Shown: positions 12,204 to 25,800 of the stretch, one piece after another | Numbering within the stretch: the stretch's first letter is position 1 | How the letters are laid out: each line of letters opens with the position of its first letter | NCBI GenBank assembly: GCA_028023455.1 | Contig: JAQFVV010000258.1 | Span: forward strand, 250,001 to 314,000 | Length of the DNA stretch: 64,000 nt | Direction of reading: 5' to 3' | Origin: Epiperipatus broadwayi | Taxonomy: Eukaryota; Onychophora; Udeonychophora; Euonychophora; Peripatidae | Notes under the pieces: generated by a model | Told to the model about the DNA's origin: nothing | What the model saw: only the letters and a program-made list of their open reading frames with translations | Databases searched by the model: none | Program-made: the position numbers and the translations under genes

Positions 12204-13930
12204 TTGACACTTTTTAATATAGATTTGAAATTTGGGACAATATCAGGCTTATGTCAAATAAAAGTAGATTCAAAGAATCATCAATTACAAGACAATTGGG
12301 TGGAGGATTATTATTTTATTCTGAATAAAAGTTTTCCTGTATGTTTACTGTGCAACAAATCTGTATCCATCAACAAAGATTACAACTTGAAGAGACACTT
12401 TATTTAGAGACATGAAGATCACCAAAAAATTGTTGGACAACTACAAAAAGATGAAATACAGAAATTGAAAAAAACTAGAATACCAGCAGCAAATGTTCAA
12501 CAAGCAACGAATGGAGCACTACAGCACTGTTAAAGCCAGTTCTATGATAAGCAAAAAAATCACTAAGCATTCTAAGTCATTTGGTGAAGGAGAATTGATC
12601 AAAGAATATCTGCTGGATGTTGCAAGTATAATGTGTCCTGAAAAGAAAAAAAAGACTTCAAGAATATTAATTTGTCAAGATATACTGTTGTCTGCCAAAT
12701 AGAAATCATGGCTGATGATATCCAAAAAAGTTTAAAACAGAAGATTTCTAGATTTGAAGCATTTTCAATTACTTTGGATGACAGCACTGATGCCTCCAAT
12801 ATAGCACAACTAGCAATTTTTTATTCGGGGAGTTGATGCAAATTTCAACATCACAGAAGATATTATTGGCAATTTGATCTCGAAAAGGTAAAACTACTGG
12901 TGAAGATATATTTGAAAAAGTCAAAATAATCTTTGAGAAATTTTATCTTAAATGGAGTTCACTATCTGGCATATACACTGATGGAGCCCCAAGCATTGAT
13001 CAGTGCACAGAAGGAATTTATTGTAATAGTTCATGACAGAGCAATAAAACTACAGATCTGGAACATTTAACATACTGTGACTGCATTATCCATCAACAAA
13101 ATGTATGAGCAAAACTGATTAAATTCACAAATGTTATGGAAATTGTAGTAGCCATATGCATCTAATTACCGCCAATTTAAGGAATATTTGTCAGACCTAT
13201 TTTCGAACTATGAAGTTGTGTCTTATTATTGTGAAGTGGTTGAAAAAAGGTAAAATATTTAAAACAATTTTCTAATCTGAGACAAGACATTACAGATTTT
13301 ATGAACATAAATGAAAAACAATTAACCAAGTAAGAAATGATGAGTAGATGTATGATTTAGCATTCCTGTAGATGTCACAGGATATCTAAACTAACAGTAT
13401 CGTAAATTGCAAACACAAGGACAATTGGTTCATGAACTGCATGGAATTGTCAAAGCTTTTTGTAATAAACTAAGATTATTTTGGAAAGTCAGATGGGAAC
13501 TAAAAATTGATGTCATTCTCCTACTATAGCAACGCAATAAAAATATCCCTTATAGTTGTTATGGAGATAAACTACATGCACTAACAGAGCACTTTGATAC
13601 AAGGTTTACCAACTTAACAAAAACTCTGCATGCTATATTTGCTTGTTCGATGGGTGATGCTGTAAATAATGAGCCAGTAAACTTAGCAGATGAAACTTGA
13701 GATTCATGCAGATTTGGTACTAAAATCACTATTTAACAATATTGCTTTGACAGACTTTTATCAACTTATTATTTGATGGAAGAAAAATATACAAATTTAG
13801 ATGCCTTTTCTTTTCGACAACACATATATTTGTGAACAGTTTTTACCGAGGATGAAATACAATAAATCAAAAATTCAACCAAGAATAACAGATGAAAACC
13901 TTGAAGATTCTATGTGATTATCCTTAAGTA
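12204..13930 (+). pseudogene. hAT transposase remnant, GTF2IRD2-like type
   Basis: The order of motifs is that of the GTF2IRD2/ZBED-like hAT transposases. A BED-type zinc finger (VCLLCNKSVSINKDYNLKRHF) is at 12340-12410. GEGELIKEYLLDVASIMCPE is near 12585-12640. ITLDDSTD, with the first catalytic Asp, is at about 12770, and YTDGAPSI, with the second, at about 12975. CIIHQQN is near 13085, and TYICEQF leads the C-terminal dimerisation segment at about 13825. Stops and frame changes occur throughout, for example after KRHFI, after MCPEKKKK and after IFYSGS. The protein is therefore dead and old. I could not find terminal inverted repeats or a target duplication, unlike the copy at 39980-44567. 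These genes are sometimes domesticated, but the damage excludes that here. Confidence 0.85.
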
Positions 13931-16900
13931 ATATAACATCAATATTGATAGTCTTGTTATTGAAGTACACGGCTAATCTTTGCATTAAATTGTTATGCCA
14001 TTATTATTATAAAATTTATTTAGAGCTTTATAATACCAAAACATCAATAAATGAAATATGAAGTAGCAACTTGTTTTCATTCATTCAATATTAATTTGCA
14101 ATATTTAATTATTTGATTGGGCTCTTGATTCAGAGGCAGAATGATAATTTGGCCCATGAACTAGGAAAGATTGTCCACACTTGGCTTAGATGGTAATCAG
14201 TTTTAGAGTCTAATTCAGTATAAATATCATGACAGCTTTTTAAGTAAAAAAAAAAAACTAAAAGCAGCATAAATTCCAATGACTTAATTTAAAAAATTAA
14301 AAATTTAGTATTTCATAATAATATAACCTCATCAGCTAAATTACTTTTATATTTATTGTATAAAATATGAGAAGTTAATTTCCATCAATGTAATTATAAA
14401 GGTACAAAAATAGAATTAAAATACTAATACTTGTAAAAAATAATAGTCAAATAGCTTCATTGTCCAGGAATTTGAAAATATTTGATCACTGGAAGTGATA
14501 GATTTGGGCTGCAAATTGAACTTGAACCTCAGAACCTACAATATCTCAAAGCACATGGAATATTAAACGTGTGGACCACTGTAGATGGTTTTAATATGCA
14601 TAACAGAACAAAAAAAGAGATGGCTCTATACTAAAAAATTCTAAATTCATTGATCTAAACCATTTTGAGATTGTAAAGATAGTGAGTTTTAACATTTTCA
14701 GGAGTGAAACACACTTCCTAAGAGCTTCTGTCATATTTGCCAGTGCATAGATAAGACTGAACTCAGATTTAAAAAAAAAAACTTATTGACCAATATTAAT
14801 TACCTCGCGAGTTGAAAAAAATCTCGCGCTTTTTTTTTTTTAATTTCCAGATCTGAAATAAACTAAGATAAGACATTAACCATGTCAGATTTAAGTTGAA
14901 ATTGTGTTTAAAATAAATTTCAATTAATTTTATTTTATTGTCAATTTACTTTCAATAAAACTCAAATTCAAGCTATTTTTCTGATTTGTAATTTTTAAAG
15001 TAATAAATATATTTTTTAAAAAAAATTTTTTTAAGTACAAATAATTTAACCCTTATTTGCCTAAAACAATAATAAAAAATAATTAGTCTCAATTCTAATT
15101 AAAATTAACTTTAAAATTCAAATTAGTCATTTTTATAGTAAGGTTATTTAAAGATTGCAGAAATAATCTCATTAATTTATTTACTGGTCAGTTTAAGTCT
15201 ACTTTAGAACAACAAATCTTTCACCGGAATAATTAAAAAAACAAAAATGTCATTTAAGATAGAAAGTTTGTTCTCGTCAATTTCCTTTTTAATAAGATTT
15301 AATGATAAAAATCAAAAAAGTAAAAAAAGTTTAAAATGATTACTCATAGATGAGAGGAAAATAATTAGTGACACTTTGTTAATTATTTTAATTAATCATT
15401 CCAATAAAAAAATATAAGAAAGTCGTTTTAATTAATTGCTTTTCCTACTATATATATGTTACAAATCAATTTTGCACATACATAAATGAAAATACGCGCA
15501 TTTTGAAAAAAAGAAAACCTGCAATAATTATATTAAGATGTAATAGTTTAACAAAAAACATATTGTAATGAGCAAATTAATAAAACTACAATATTATTTA
15601 AAAAAAAAAACCATACGTACATATATAAAAAAGGTTATCAAAGATTTTTTTTAAAAAATAAATCAATTTTATCACTTCAAAATAACTAGAATTTTTTAAA
15701 TACAATTTTGGAGTGTGCTTCGCAATTTTTTTTATCAATATTCTGGATTATAAAAATAACTTATTTACGTAAAGTAAAAAAAATACTTAGCAAAAAAACT
15801 GTTTTTACTTCAGTTAAAAATTTAAACAAATTATTTGTTGCTTATATTCCTAATAAAATGACATCAAAATAGCTGTAACTTTTTTCCTACACACTCAAAA
15901 ATATATAAATCCCGATAATCTTAATTATACAGTAATAATATAAAACTAGTATAATGTTAAATATTAAACAATAATTATTTCCAGCCATTATCCATCTACT
16001 GCAATCTTTTCTAAATATGTTCAAACTATTTCTCACCAACAGCTTCTCTTTGCAATTTATTAAAATGTCATGGGATCCACATTAAGGTTTCAGAAAACGG
16101 CAAACAAAACATAAGACAATAAGAGATTAATATTTAAAAAATGCTCACTAACAAGAATAAAATTTTAAAACTTTGGTCCAAATTTTCCTGGAAAAATAAA
16201 AAATTTAACTGTAGCACTATTTAATAATATTAAAATTATTTTATTGGAAACAAATTAAATGAGCAAAAACTTGTAAAATAAAATTATTGGGGATATGTCT
16301 AAATATGATAGAGATATTTCATATAAAAAAAAATGTCATGGTGGGCAACAATAAGTGAGAAATGGTTAAAACATAAACAAAAGATAAGTAATAATCGGCT
16401 GCATGCATTTTTTTTAAAAGTAGACAAAAATGTCATTAAAATAAATCAGCAACTGATAGTTGAAATAAAGATAAAATATTTTTATTAATAAATACAATTT
16501 TAATAATAAAAAATTAGTGATTAAGATTCCATTTACAATAGGTTATTTTTATGATTTAAGCTAAATATAACCAACAGCAGATGTTTAAAATATATATATG
16601 GCTATGTTCTTTTCTTGAGCTGGTGAAAATATTAGTCTTTATTAAAATATTTGTTTTCTTTTATTAAAAACCTCAGGGTTTTGCTCTTTAAACTCTGTTC
16701 TTCCTTTCATGTGAAGGATGAATCTTGTTGACACAGTTAACTAAGGAATTTGAAAGAGATTCGAGTTCTAATATAAAGAATATAGAGAGAAACAGGTAAG
16801 ACATTTGTAAATCTAAGAAATTAAAAAAATTCCAAGAAAAAAAAAAAGAATTATCTGGAAAACACCTTCCACCAACTTAGTTCTCCAGGCTTGCAATGAT

Positions 16901-17100
16901 TCTCCTAAAATTTTGGACTCCAGAGAGATTGTTAGTGATGAAACCATCTGTTCAAGCAAGAGTTATAATGTGAATAACGCTATAATATAGCAAAGGGCTC
17001 AAGATAACATTAAAAATTCATTGAAAAACATTGTAATTTACATTGAGAATGAAGATATGAATGAAAAATGAACTCAAAAGGACAAAATTTCATCTGATAG
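13931..17100. other. AT-rich intergenic DNA with one SINE-like patch
   Basis: No gene is seen. At about 14495-14592 the minus strand shows TGGTCCACACG (A-box-like) and GAGGTTCAAGTTC (B-box-like), a plausible old tRNA-derived SINE without identifiable ends. The region 14800-16600 is extremely AT-rich, with many A and T runs. Confidence 0.45.
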
Positions 17101-18899
17101 AGGCAAACCAACCAGTCTGGAACACAGGAAAGAGGCCTGAAGGTAGAGCATTTTTCTGCTTTATTTTCTAAAAGTAAGAAAAACCCTAATACCTTTTTAA
17201 CAAAAAATAACCCTACTAAGCCTATAAAAGATATAACAAAAAATAAACCTACTAAACCTATAAAAGATATATATAATTTTAATGCTATTTCTGATGATAA
17301 TAACTCTAGTAAGTCCACACCCTTTGTCACTCAGAGTCTTCATCAAAGTATAGATGACAACAAAATATCATATGCTAAAATTTTAATAATAAGAGTAACT
17401 CTATTTCTTGTTATGATTCACAAAATATACCTGATCTTTTCAATATGCTGGAGGATGAACATCCTGTCTCCGCTCAAAATGGGGTGCCTGATATGGACAT
17501 ATCTCTTCCAAGGCTGGATCAAGCAGAATTAACTAACATTATAAATGATTTCAACTCTATTATTCCACCACAATTACATCAATCTTTTTTAAATTATGTG
17601 AATGAAAAAACTCTAATTTTTGCCATCACTAATCAAAATAAAGACTTATTTTCATTTCCAATTGATAAATTCTGTAGCCAAATCACAGCAAAAAATTTAT
17701 ATATTCATATGTACAAAATACTAAATCATCCAAATAACCATGATGTAATTGTGGAATGCCACGATCCCATTCAAATTCAAATATTCCAAGGGGCAATAAA
17801 ATTCATTGATAACAAAATTTTATATACCATTGACATGAATAGATCGGTGCTATTGACTGGCCATATTCGAAATTGTTATCGGAGTTTTAATCAATTTGAT
17901 CTTCAAAAAATCCTCAGACCCTATGGAGTAATATCAAACTTTAGGTATGTCCATGAGAAAAGGGCGAATATTCCTGTACTCACAAATTCTGCACTCTTTT
18001 CAATTACTCTCCATAAGGGAGTATCGCCTACAGACATTCCCATGATCCACTGCATAGAGTCAGCCCCTCTAATAATATCTTTTCGAGGTGTATCACCATA
18101 GTGCTTCCACTGCAGGTTGAGGGATCATCTTGTCATGGATTGTCCCTTGAGAATATGCCCGAATTGTAAACTTAGAAAGAATAAATTACTTAACTGTATT
18201 ACTGGATCAACACAAATAAAGCAACACTTTATATCAAATCAAGGAAAAAGTAAACAGTCACAAACAATTAAGCCAGAGTTATCACAGCCTTCAGAACAAA
18301 TGATTCACATGATTCCACAGTTATTGGAGAAAACTTCCTGGGCAACTATGAATTCTGGCACAGACTTAGATTCTGACATGATGTTAATGGAGTCTGCAGT
18401 CATGCCTATTGATAAAAGTAAGAGAAAGGTCTGCAAGCAAAAAAGGAATGCCAGCAACTCCCTTTGCAACTCAGTAGTTCAAAAGATAGAAATATTGAGT
18501 GACAGTTCCTTGGATGCTGAATCGCCAGACAGAAATATAAAAGAAAAAAAGGATAAGGTCAGCATCCATTATGAAGACTCAATTGTGCCTCAGCATTTAC
18601 CTGTCTCTGATAGTATGGAGGAGAATTCTGTTCAGATGTTAATGTTACAAAAAGAAATGATCCTTTTGGGGGTCCCTGAAACAAATAAAGCACAAACTGA
18701 GGGACATCTTCATGACAAGGATTTAGAACATAAGAAATGTGAAATTGACAAATTGAATCTACAGCAGGACAATCTGGAAACAATAGATTCTGGCAAGGTA
18801 GACAAAACAGATTTCAGTATTTACTCTGACCAAGATCGATACCTAGTGATCAACGATAAATATAAAGGTAGATGGATGCAAAACATATTTGAAGTATGA
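17101..18899 (+). pseudogene. LINE ORF1 with CCHC zinc knuckle (nucleic-acid binding, gag-like)
   Basis: ORF1 proteins of this type bind the element's RNA. The frame is open from 17101 to about 17385, shifts by one base, then runs from about 17389 to 18899 with a single in-frame TAG at 18099-18101. The central part (FAITNQNKDLFSFPIDKF, KILNHPNN, DMNRS, LRPYG, LTNSALF) aligns along its whole length with the minus-strand ORF1 at 28452-30137. At 18102 a CX2CX4HX4C knuckle (CFHCRLRDHLVMDC) follows directly after the TAG. The other copy has Gln in that place, so a CAG-to-TAG change is the simplest explanation. The C-terminal 240 residues are polar and low-complexity. ORF2 is missing downstream. 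Confidence 0.8.
17199..17270 (+). repeat. In-frame 36-bp tandem repeat inside LINE ORF1
   Basis: Two copies of a 36-bp unit (AACAAAAAATAA, then CCTACTAA, then CCTATAAAAGATAT) lie head to tail with two base differences. They encode two copies of a 12-residue lysine- and proline-rich segment (KPTKPIKDI core) without shifting the frame. Confidence 0.8.
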
Positions 18900-19530
18900 T
18901 TGTGACTTGTCATCACTTCAGATATAATAGATGAAGATATTAAATGTGAGTCGCAGCAGAATTATCTAAGAATTTTAATCAAGGATAAGGTGATTATGCA
19001 AGGAACACTTCAGCATGCAATTTATCCTGAGAGGACTAAGTGGTCTACTGCACTTCAAAGAAGCACCTGGACAGTGGGAATTTCACTGATGCCAGCTACA
19101 GGACACGTATGGACAGTTTTTTATGGACTCTTACGGTTTGGACTTGCAAGTCTCTGAGAATTTTGACCATTGAAATACAGATTTGATTTAGAAATAATTC
19201 GCTTCTTCGGTTCTTAAGTGTATAGTGACAAAGATCTAAGGTCAATAGTCAATCATTGAATGGATTGGAGTGACTGATGAAAATAACTCTATTATTATTT
19301 GTGATTTGTTTATAACATAGTGTGCTTACTAATATCATAAGTATATCATTGTAGATCACATCATGTGAGCATATCAGTTTAAAAATGTATTCTGAGATAA
19401 TGAAGTTCTATGGAGTAAAATGACATGAAAATCAAAATATGCATTGTGAATCATAGATAAATTTATTTTATCACTGAATGTAAACATGTAAATTCAAAGT
19501 CTAATAAATCTTTTTGAATAAAAAAAAAAG

Positions 19531-22500
19531 TTTAAAAAACATTTGATTCAAATTCTAATTACCCAGATTAAAAAACAGAATAAGTATAAAGTATGTTTAA
19601 AAAGTAATCGATAGAAATGAACTGTGATAACATTAATATTTAAGAGAGTGAAAATAAAATACAAGATAGATTGAGAGATTTTGCAGAAAATAGCAAATTC
19701 ATTTTATTTTATTTTTAAAAAAAATCTAAAATAAATATGAAGAATTTTAAGAGATGACCAAAACAGAACAGTTCTAATTCTGATAAAATGGAAAGATTTG
19801 AATATTGAAAAAGAACATGGGGTACATAGATTTTCACACTGTTTCAAAAGAGACTCATAGTTTTAAAAACTTAAAAATTATAAAACTTAAATAATCTGAC
19901 TAGTGAACTAAATCATCACATTAAAAAAAATTGCAAGTTTAACTGCTCAAAAGAAAATTATTAAAAAGATCAGAAATTTTGTATAGTATTAAGTAATAAA
20001 ACTAATTAAAAAGTAAATGAAAATTAATTTCCAAAAGAGATTATATGGAATTAAACAAAAAGCTTCTTATATAAGGGATAGAACAAAATTGGTTCAAATA
20101 AAAAATTAAAAAAGACTAAACAAAATCTAAATATTAAAAACTATCACATTTAGGATTTAAAATTGATAATGAAAAGAAAGAAGACTGTAAAGAAAGTCTG
20201 GAATTCATTTTCTCTTTATATAAAAAAGATAGTAATGCTACTGTGGATTTAATAGATATAAATGAAACCACAATTGAACTTTTTTGACTGAAATCTGCAA
20301 TGCAGGTAATGAACATAAATGTGCTTCAAAAGTAGGATGATAAAGTAACTCAAATACTTAATAATTTATGGCTGTAAAAAGATGGCAAAGGATCCTAAAA
20401 TAAAATTAAGATTACTAGTAAAAATACATGAAAAAAAAAAAAAAGCTTGAAATAAAAAAAAAGAAGAGATTCGATCCTATGCTGATATTACTAGTGTTAT
20501 TATAAATATTAAAAAAATTAAATAAAAGAGGATTTGACATAAAACAAAAAAAGATGCAAATCAATAGACTGATTCTTAGCTATGGAATGGAAAAAATTAC
20601 TTGATTATCAATAGGGGTGTGTGATGCAATTTTGTGGAAATGTAAACTATGGGTAAAATCTTTGTTCTTCCAGAATTCAATATGATAGTCTGAATAGGTA
20701 AATAAATTTTAATTGATAAAAATGATCTAATGGTTATAAGAATATATCATTGAAAGTGAATATCTGAATTCTTATACTGCTATTCAGAAGATGATCAAAA
20801 CAAATCCTTTGTCTGTTTGAAATATTATTATTATCATATAAAAGATATCATCCATTGATATAATAGGATTATGATATCATTTTTCAAATCCATGTTATTT
20901 TCACTGCATCACAAAAAAATATAAAATAATAATAATGGATGCATTATTTTCTTTTTAGTTTTAATCCCAATTATTTAATATATTGTATGACAAAGGATCA
21001 ATCAGAATTCTTTTCTTTTATCTAATTTTCAGATATATAATCAAATGTAAAATGATTCCCTTCATTAAAAAATTTATTTATTTTGAATAAAAATTAACTT
21101 TAAAAAAGGCACTCTTAGAAATAAAATATAATATATTGCACTATAATCATTTTATTTTGTTTACTCAAATATTGATGTCATAAAACTGCACAAATTAATA
21201 CTTAATAATGTATAAATAATTACTTATTTATTATAAATTTATAAATATAACCATGTGCAATTTTATTGAATCAATATTTGAAAAAACAAAATACATGTAA
21301 TGCAATATATATATATTGCACCAACTTGAATCAGATTTAAATAGGCATTATCACATAAAAAATATCATGATTTTATATGTTAGTAAATGTTTAAAGTTGT
21401 CAAATGATGTTTATCCTAATTTTGAAATTATTAGACATACTCAAATGCAAGTAATTCATGATTTATTTTTATTATTAAAACATAACACATATTAAAGTTA
21501 ACATATTATTATAAAACTATTTATAAATTTAAAGATGTATATTTGAATAAAAGTTACAACAATGTTTATGTGTCTGCATAGTTTAAACTATAGGTTTAGG
21601 TAAATAAATTACATTCTCATCTGTGTGTGAATTCATATGCATGTATGGATTATTGTGTAAATTTGAGATTATTAAATAAATTTTAAATTGTGAATGTTTT
21701 AAAATAATATTATTGAAGATATATAAAAATGTAAACCAATCTTTTTGAAACAAACAAATGTTTGTTATTTTAAATAAAAAATTATTTTACTGTTTTATTT
21801 ATTTTTCTTTTAAAATTTAAAAAAAAAAACATATTGTCAAGATACTAAAATAAAACACTAATAAAGCAGAATGATAATTAACTGCTGAGTAAAAAGTGTA
21901 AATTTTGAGTTTATCATTATCAACAGTATCTGAATAAATGCCTTCAAAATTACATCAATAAAGTAAGGATATAAATAATCTGATTTAACTTGAGAGACAC
22001 TCTTACTTGTGCCTCTCTATATAGATTAAGTATACCGATCACTTGAGTTGAGACTGCATTCTCACAGTAAATTTTTTTCAGAATATATATATATATTTAA
22101 AATGTTTTAATTAAAACAACAACATGACTGAGTAAATAGAAAATTTGATATTTACTTCAAAAAGATGATCCTATTTATAGTTTCAATTTTATATTTTATG
22201 AATGGAAAATAAATTTAATAATTTCTCAGCATTATCATCAAGGGTCTATTGCATAAAGGCAATATTGTAATATTATCAAAATATCTGTACTGCAGTACCT
22301 ATACATGCTATATGATATGTAAATTAAATCACTCCTTGTATATAGGTAATGTAAACATGCCACAAGCTATCAGTCACATTACAAGTGATAATACCCCATA
22401 TATTTCATATTATGATATTAATAGACTTTAAGTTAAGATTTATTAAAAAATATTATTTGAGAGCAGGTGACGAGTCTATCATAATTCTTTGTAAATCTCC

Positions 22501-22555
22501 AGGGAGACTTTAGTTAATGAAATAAATTCATATTTTGTAGTGAGGATGGAAGATT
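19531..22555. other. AT-rich intergenic DNA, no gene seen
   Basis: No coding similarity on either strand, only short chance frames. Composition is low-complexity with many A runs. No structure with defined ends was recognised. Confidence 0.5.
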
Positions 22556-22557
22556 TA

Positions 22558-22629
<72 letters not shown>
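22556..22629. repeat. (TAT)n microsatellite
   Basis: About 24 uninterrupted TAT/TTA units. Read on the minus strand it is an (AAT)n tract directly downstream of the possible LINE tail at 22630-22863, so it may have begun as that element's 3' tail. Confidence 0.95.
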
Positions 22630-22863
22630 GCTTACAAATTTGCATTCCTGATCTCCAACTTTGCTGTTTTGATTCATCATCATCATTATGTCTTTATTAC
22701 CACTATATCTCTTGTATGCTTCATACGTTATATGATCAAACTGCATAAGAGAAGACCAGATGCTGCGTGTCTGGGTTCCTAATCCATGTATTAGCACTCG
22801 TCTAGGTCTAGGTTCTGCAGGAAGCTGGAGACTCCTTGTGACTCCAAATCCTAGATTTAGCAT
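22630..22863 (-). pseudogene. Unrecognised reading frame ending in (AAT)n, possible LINE 3' end
   Basis: An open minus-strand frame of about 75 codons of normal complexity precedes the (AAT)n tract. It includes GFGVTRSLQLPAEPRPRRVL, GLGTQTRSIWSSLMQF and YEAYKRYSGNK. I do not recognise the protein. Running into a trinucleotide tail suggests the coding 3' end of a non-LTR retrotransposon. Just before the tail it has AATGCAAATTTGTAA, resembling AATGCAAAATTTGTAA near the end of the 48-kb LINE. A simple chance frame next to a microsatellite is the alternative. Confidence 0.35.
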
Positions 22864-25800
22864 ATCTTCACTCTATCCTCTAAAATGTGCCCATGGTCAG
22901 AAGTAGATGTACCTCTGTGGTCAGGGACATCCATTCTTAACAGTGAACTATACCATTTGATTGCCAAACCAATCTTAAATCTTATTAGTACCCAGTATGA
23001 CTGTGGAGAGCAATTATAGTGAGAATAAAACCATAATATTTAAATTATTTGTTTACTTTAACCTTCACCTGTGCATGTTGTTACCCCTGGATGACTGGAT
23101 AATCAAACCTGTGCACAATGGCCCTTGTTGTAATACCTTCAACTAATTAGTATCTCAAAAGACATAATGACTAATAGTTAGTTGTTAAGATTGATCACTG
23201 TTAATTTTGGCATGCACCATCATGTAAACTGCCATTACTTCTGTCCATAATACTGTAAAGGCCAATGAAATCATTTTATTAAATTAACTTGTAAGCTACC
23301 TATTCATTATATTCAATCCTTTAATAAACCATTATTATTATGATTAATTAGAAGTGTGTTTTCTATATGTTGGAACCATAATATAACCATATAAAATTTA
23401 ATATATTGTTAAGTATTAAACATGGGAATTCCACACTTTGAACCCAATCCATAGAAAGATCAAGTCAATAAAATTCATATAAAACTCAGATTTAGTACTA
23501 TACCTAAATAGGGTTATGGTTAATAATGTAATCTCAACATGTATAATTGTGTGCTAAGGCACAATCATCCTGAGTCAAGAGAACCTTTGAGAGAGAGAAT
23601 TTATGTTTGTGCCCTGAGCTAGGTCATGGAAACTGTGTGACAATAAAGGATGCTAATTAGGTAATTGAGACTAGGAGCATGATGGTAACCCTGTGACTGC
23701 TGTTTGAGAGCCCATGCTTGGTCTTTCAGTCTTGTTGACTGATCATACAATCTTGACTATTACAATACATTGTGCTTGCTGAAAAACTTTATCACTGCCA
23801 AACAGAGTTTCTCCAATTGTTTACTTAACATGTGATAATTATTGTAGGTCAAGTCACAGTTTTGGCAAAAAATAGTTTTAAAAAATGGTAATAAAACATT
23901 TTATTTTTTGATCTTCATAGAAAATGTAGGTAATGCAGGAATGTAACCTGATAAATGTGGGGTCTTGTGTAATCACACTGCACTGCCCTTGGGCTGATTC
24001 TGCCCTTAAGACAGATCTATATCCTAGTCCCATGACAAACTTAAATATCCAAATTGATAATTTTAAAAATTAATTAATTGAAATTTAGTATGAATAGTAA
24101 ACACTTTTAAAGAACAAATAGCACCTTTTCTATCAATATGTTTAAGTAAAAAAAAATTTTAAATAATGGAACTACAATTTAACCTTGAAGCATACCAACC
24201 TATGGTCTGTCTAATAATCTACACCTGTAGAGTTCATGTGATATTGATTCTTTTACATTTTGACCTGTACCCTATAAATAATTTCTAAAATGCTGCATTT
24301 GTGAATGTGAATAAAGTGTTTGTGACAATAAATACAAAATTTCAATAAAAAGCCATTATATTTCACAGAATCAAAACCATTATTTTCAATACCCTTTGAT
24401 CATAATTTTCTGCTTTACTATAACATGTATTAAAATCTTAAAAAAAAAAAAAAATTAATAATAGTGACACAATTTCATTACAAAAACTTTCTCTGACTTT
24501 AATAAGCATAAGCACTGATAAAATGATAACACTTATCATGCTGTATAAAACTTTAATATCACCATGCTTCCATTGATACATCTAAAAGTTCTATGAATAA
24601 AAAGTTAGGTTATTCAAAAAACCGATACCACACAGTTTTATTTGAATCACTAATCTGCTCCTCCAACAAACAAACTTGCAGCCATATGCTTGTTCAGTTA
24701 AACTTCACCAAGAAAAGCTGTATGTAATCTTGGCAGCCTCTTGGCAATAAGTGTTATATTATGTTCAACTTTACAAGAATTTCCATCAAATAAAGTTTCT
24801 TATATTCCATTTAGCATTATAAACATATAAACTGAAATATTTACTATTGTTACTATTAGCTACTTAGCTATCGTTTTTTATCATTTTAATGAGTAATTTT
24901 TCAAATATGGTGTTAACCCAAATTTTCCAATTTTGTTACAGGCAAGAAGATCTTTATACAGAGCTACCCAAACAATTAATCATTTGTCAGGAGAAATATC
25001 TGTCCCAAATATCCAGTTCTAAAAAGAGACACTACTGTTTATACTGCCTCATGCAAAATGATAACTAAAGTTTTCTCATCTATTAAATTAATCTCTATCA
25101 CTATTTTTATACATATTAAGAGCTTTACACTCACATGCATATAGAAAGATAATATAAATCAAAATGCTGAATAGATAATTAAAAAATGGATATGGTTTCA
25201 CAAACAATCCAGTTGTCACAATTGGTACAAAAAATGATTGATGACATGAGAAATCTATATGACAGGACAATAAAGTAAAAAAAAAATTGAAGGAAGGACA
25301 TAAAAAAAAAAAAAACTCCTTAAATCAGAAATAGCATTTACTCAACAATGTAATGAGTCAACTTTTTAATCTATGAGGTAACAGGTAATAAAAAGACTAG
25401 ATTTCAAATATTTATCAATAGATATTACAATCTATTTATGTATGTGTGTGTGTGTGCAGGTATTTAACGAAAAGTTATATTACATATAATCTGCATTCCT
25501 CCCTCCCCTAACATTTTAACTAATAGCTTTTGGTAAGTCTAAAGTCATTGTAAGTGTTGACAATTTCTTAACTTGATAGATGAGTTCTATTCTCTGGTTG
25601 TTATTTGATTTATAAGAAGGGAAGTAGCATCTGCAAATAATTATGAAAATCTTAAAAGAATTTCTATTTTTTTTTTTTTTACAATTGTGATGATGTTCTC
25701 CACTAGTTGCCTGTTTAGAGTAAACATATGTTAGAAACTGCAAACAAACAAGGAATGATTTAAAAAGTTGAAAAAGGTCTTGACAATTTAAACTAAAGAT

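Larger units (their letters stand above)
17101..19530 (+). mobile_element. ORF1-only LINE copy (possible half-LINE)
   Basis: An ORF1 of about 600 codons is followed by roughly 600 bp without recognisable coding content and then AATAAATCTTTTTGAAT plus a run of ten A at about 19504-19530. No endonuclease or reverse transcriptase lies between ORF1 and the tail. The terminal motif AATAAA-N3/4-TTTTGAA resembles the 3' ends at 48664-48680 and 63630-63650. The start is approximate because 5' sequence cannot be told from flank. Confidence 0.65.

Noticed and set aside
12204-13930. A domesticated GTF2IRD2-like host gene
   Set aside because: Stops and frameshifts are spread through the whole length, including between the catalytic motifs.
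22540-22782. Reading frame with a long poly-tyrosine stretch
   Set aside because: It is the translation of the (TAT)n microsatellite and has no other support.
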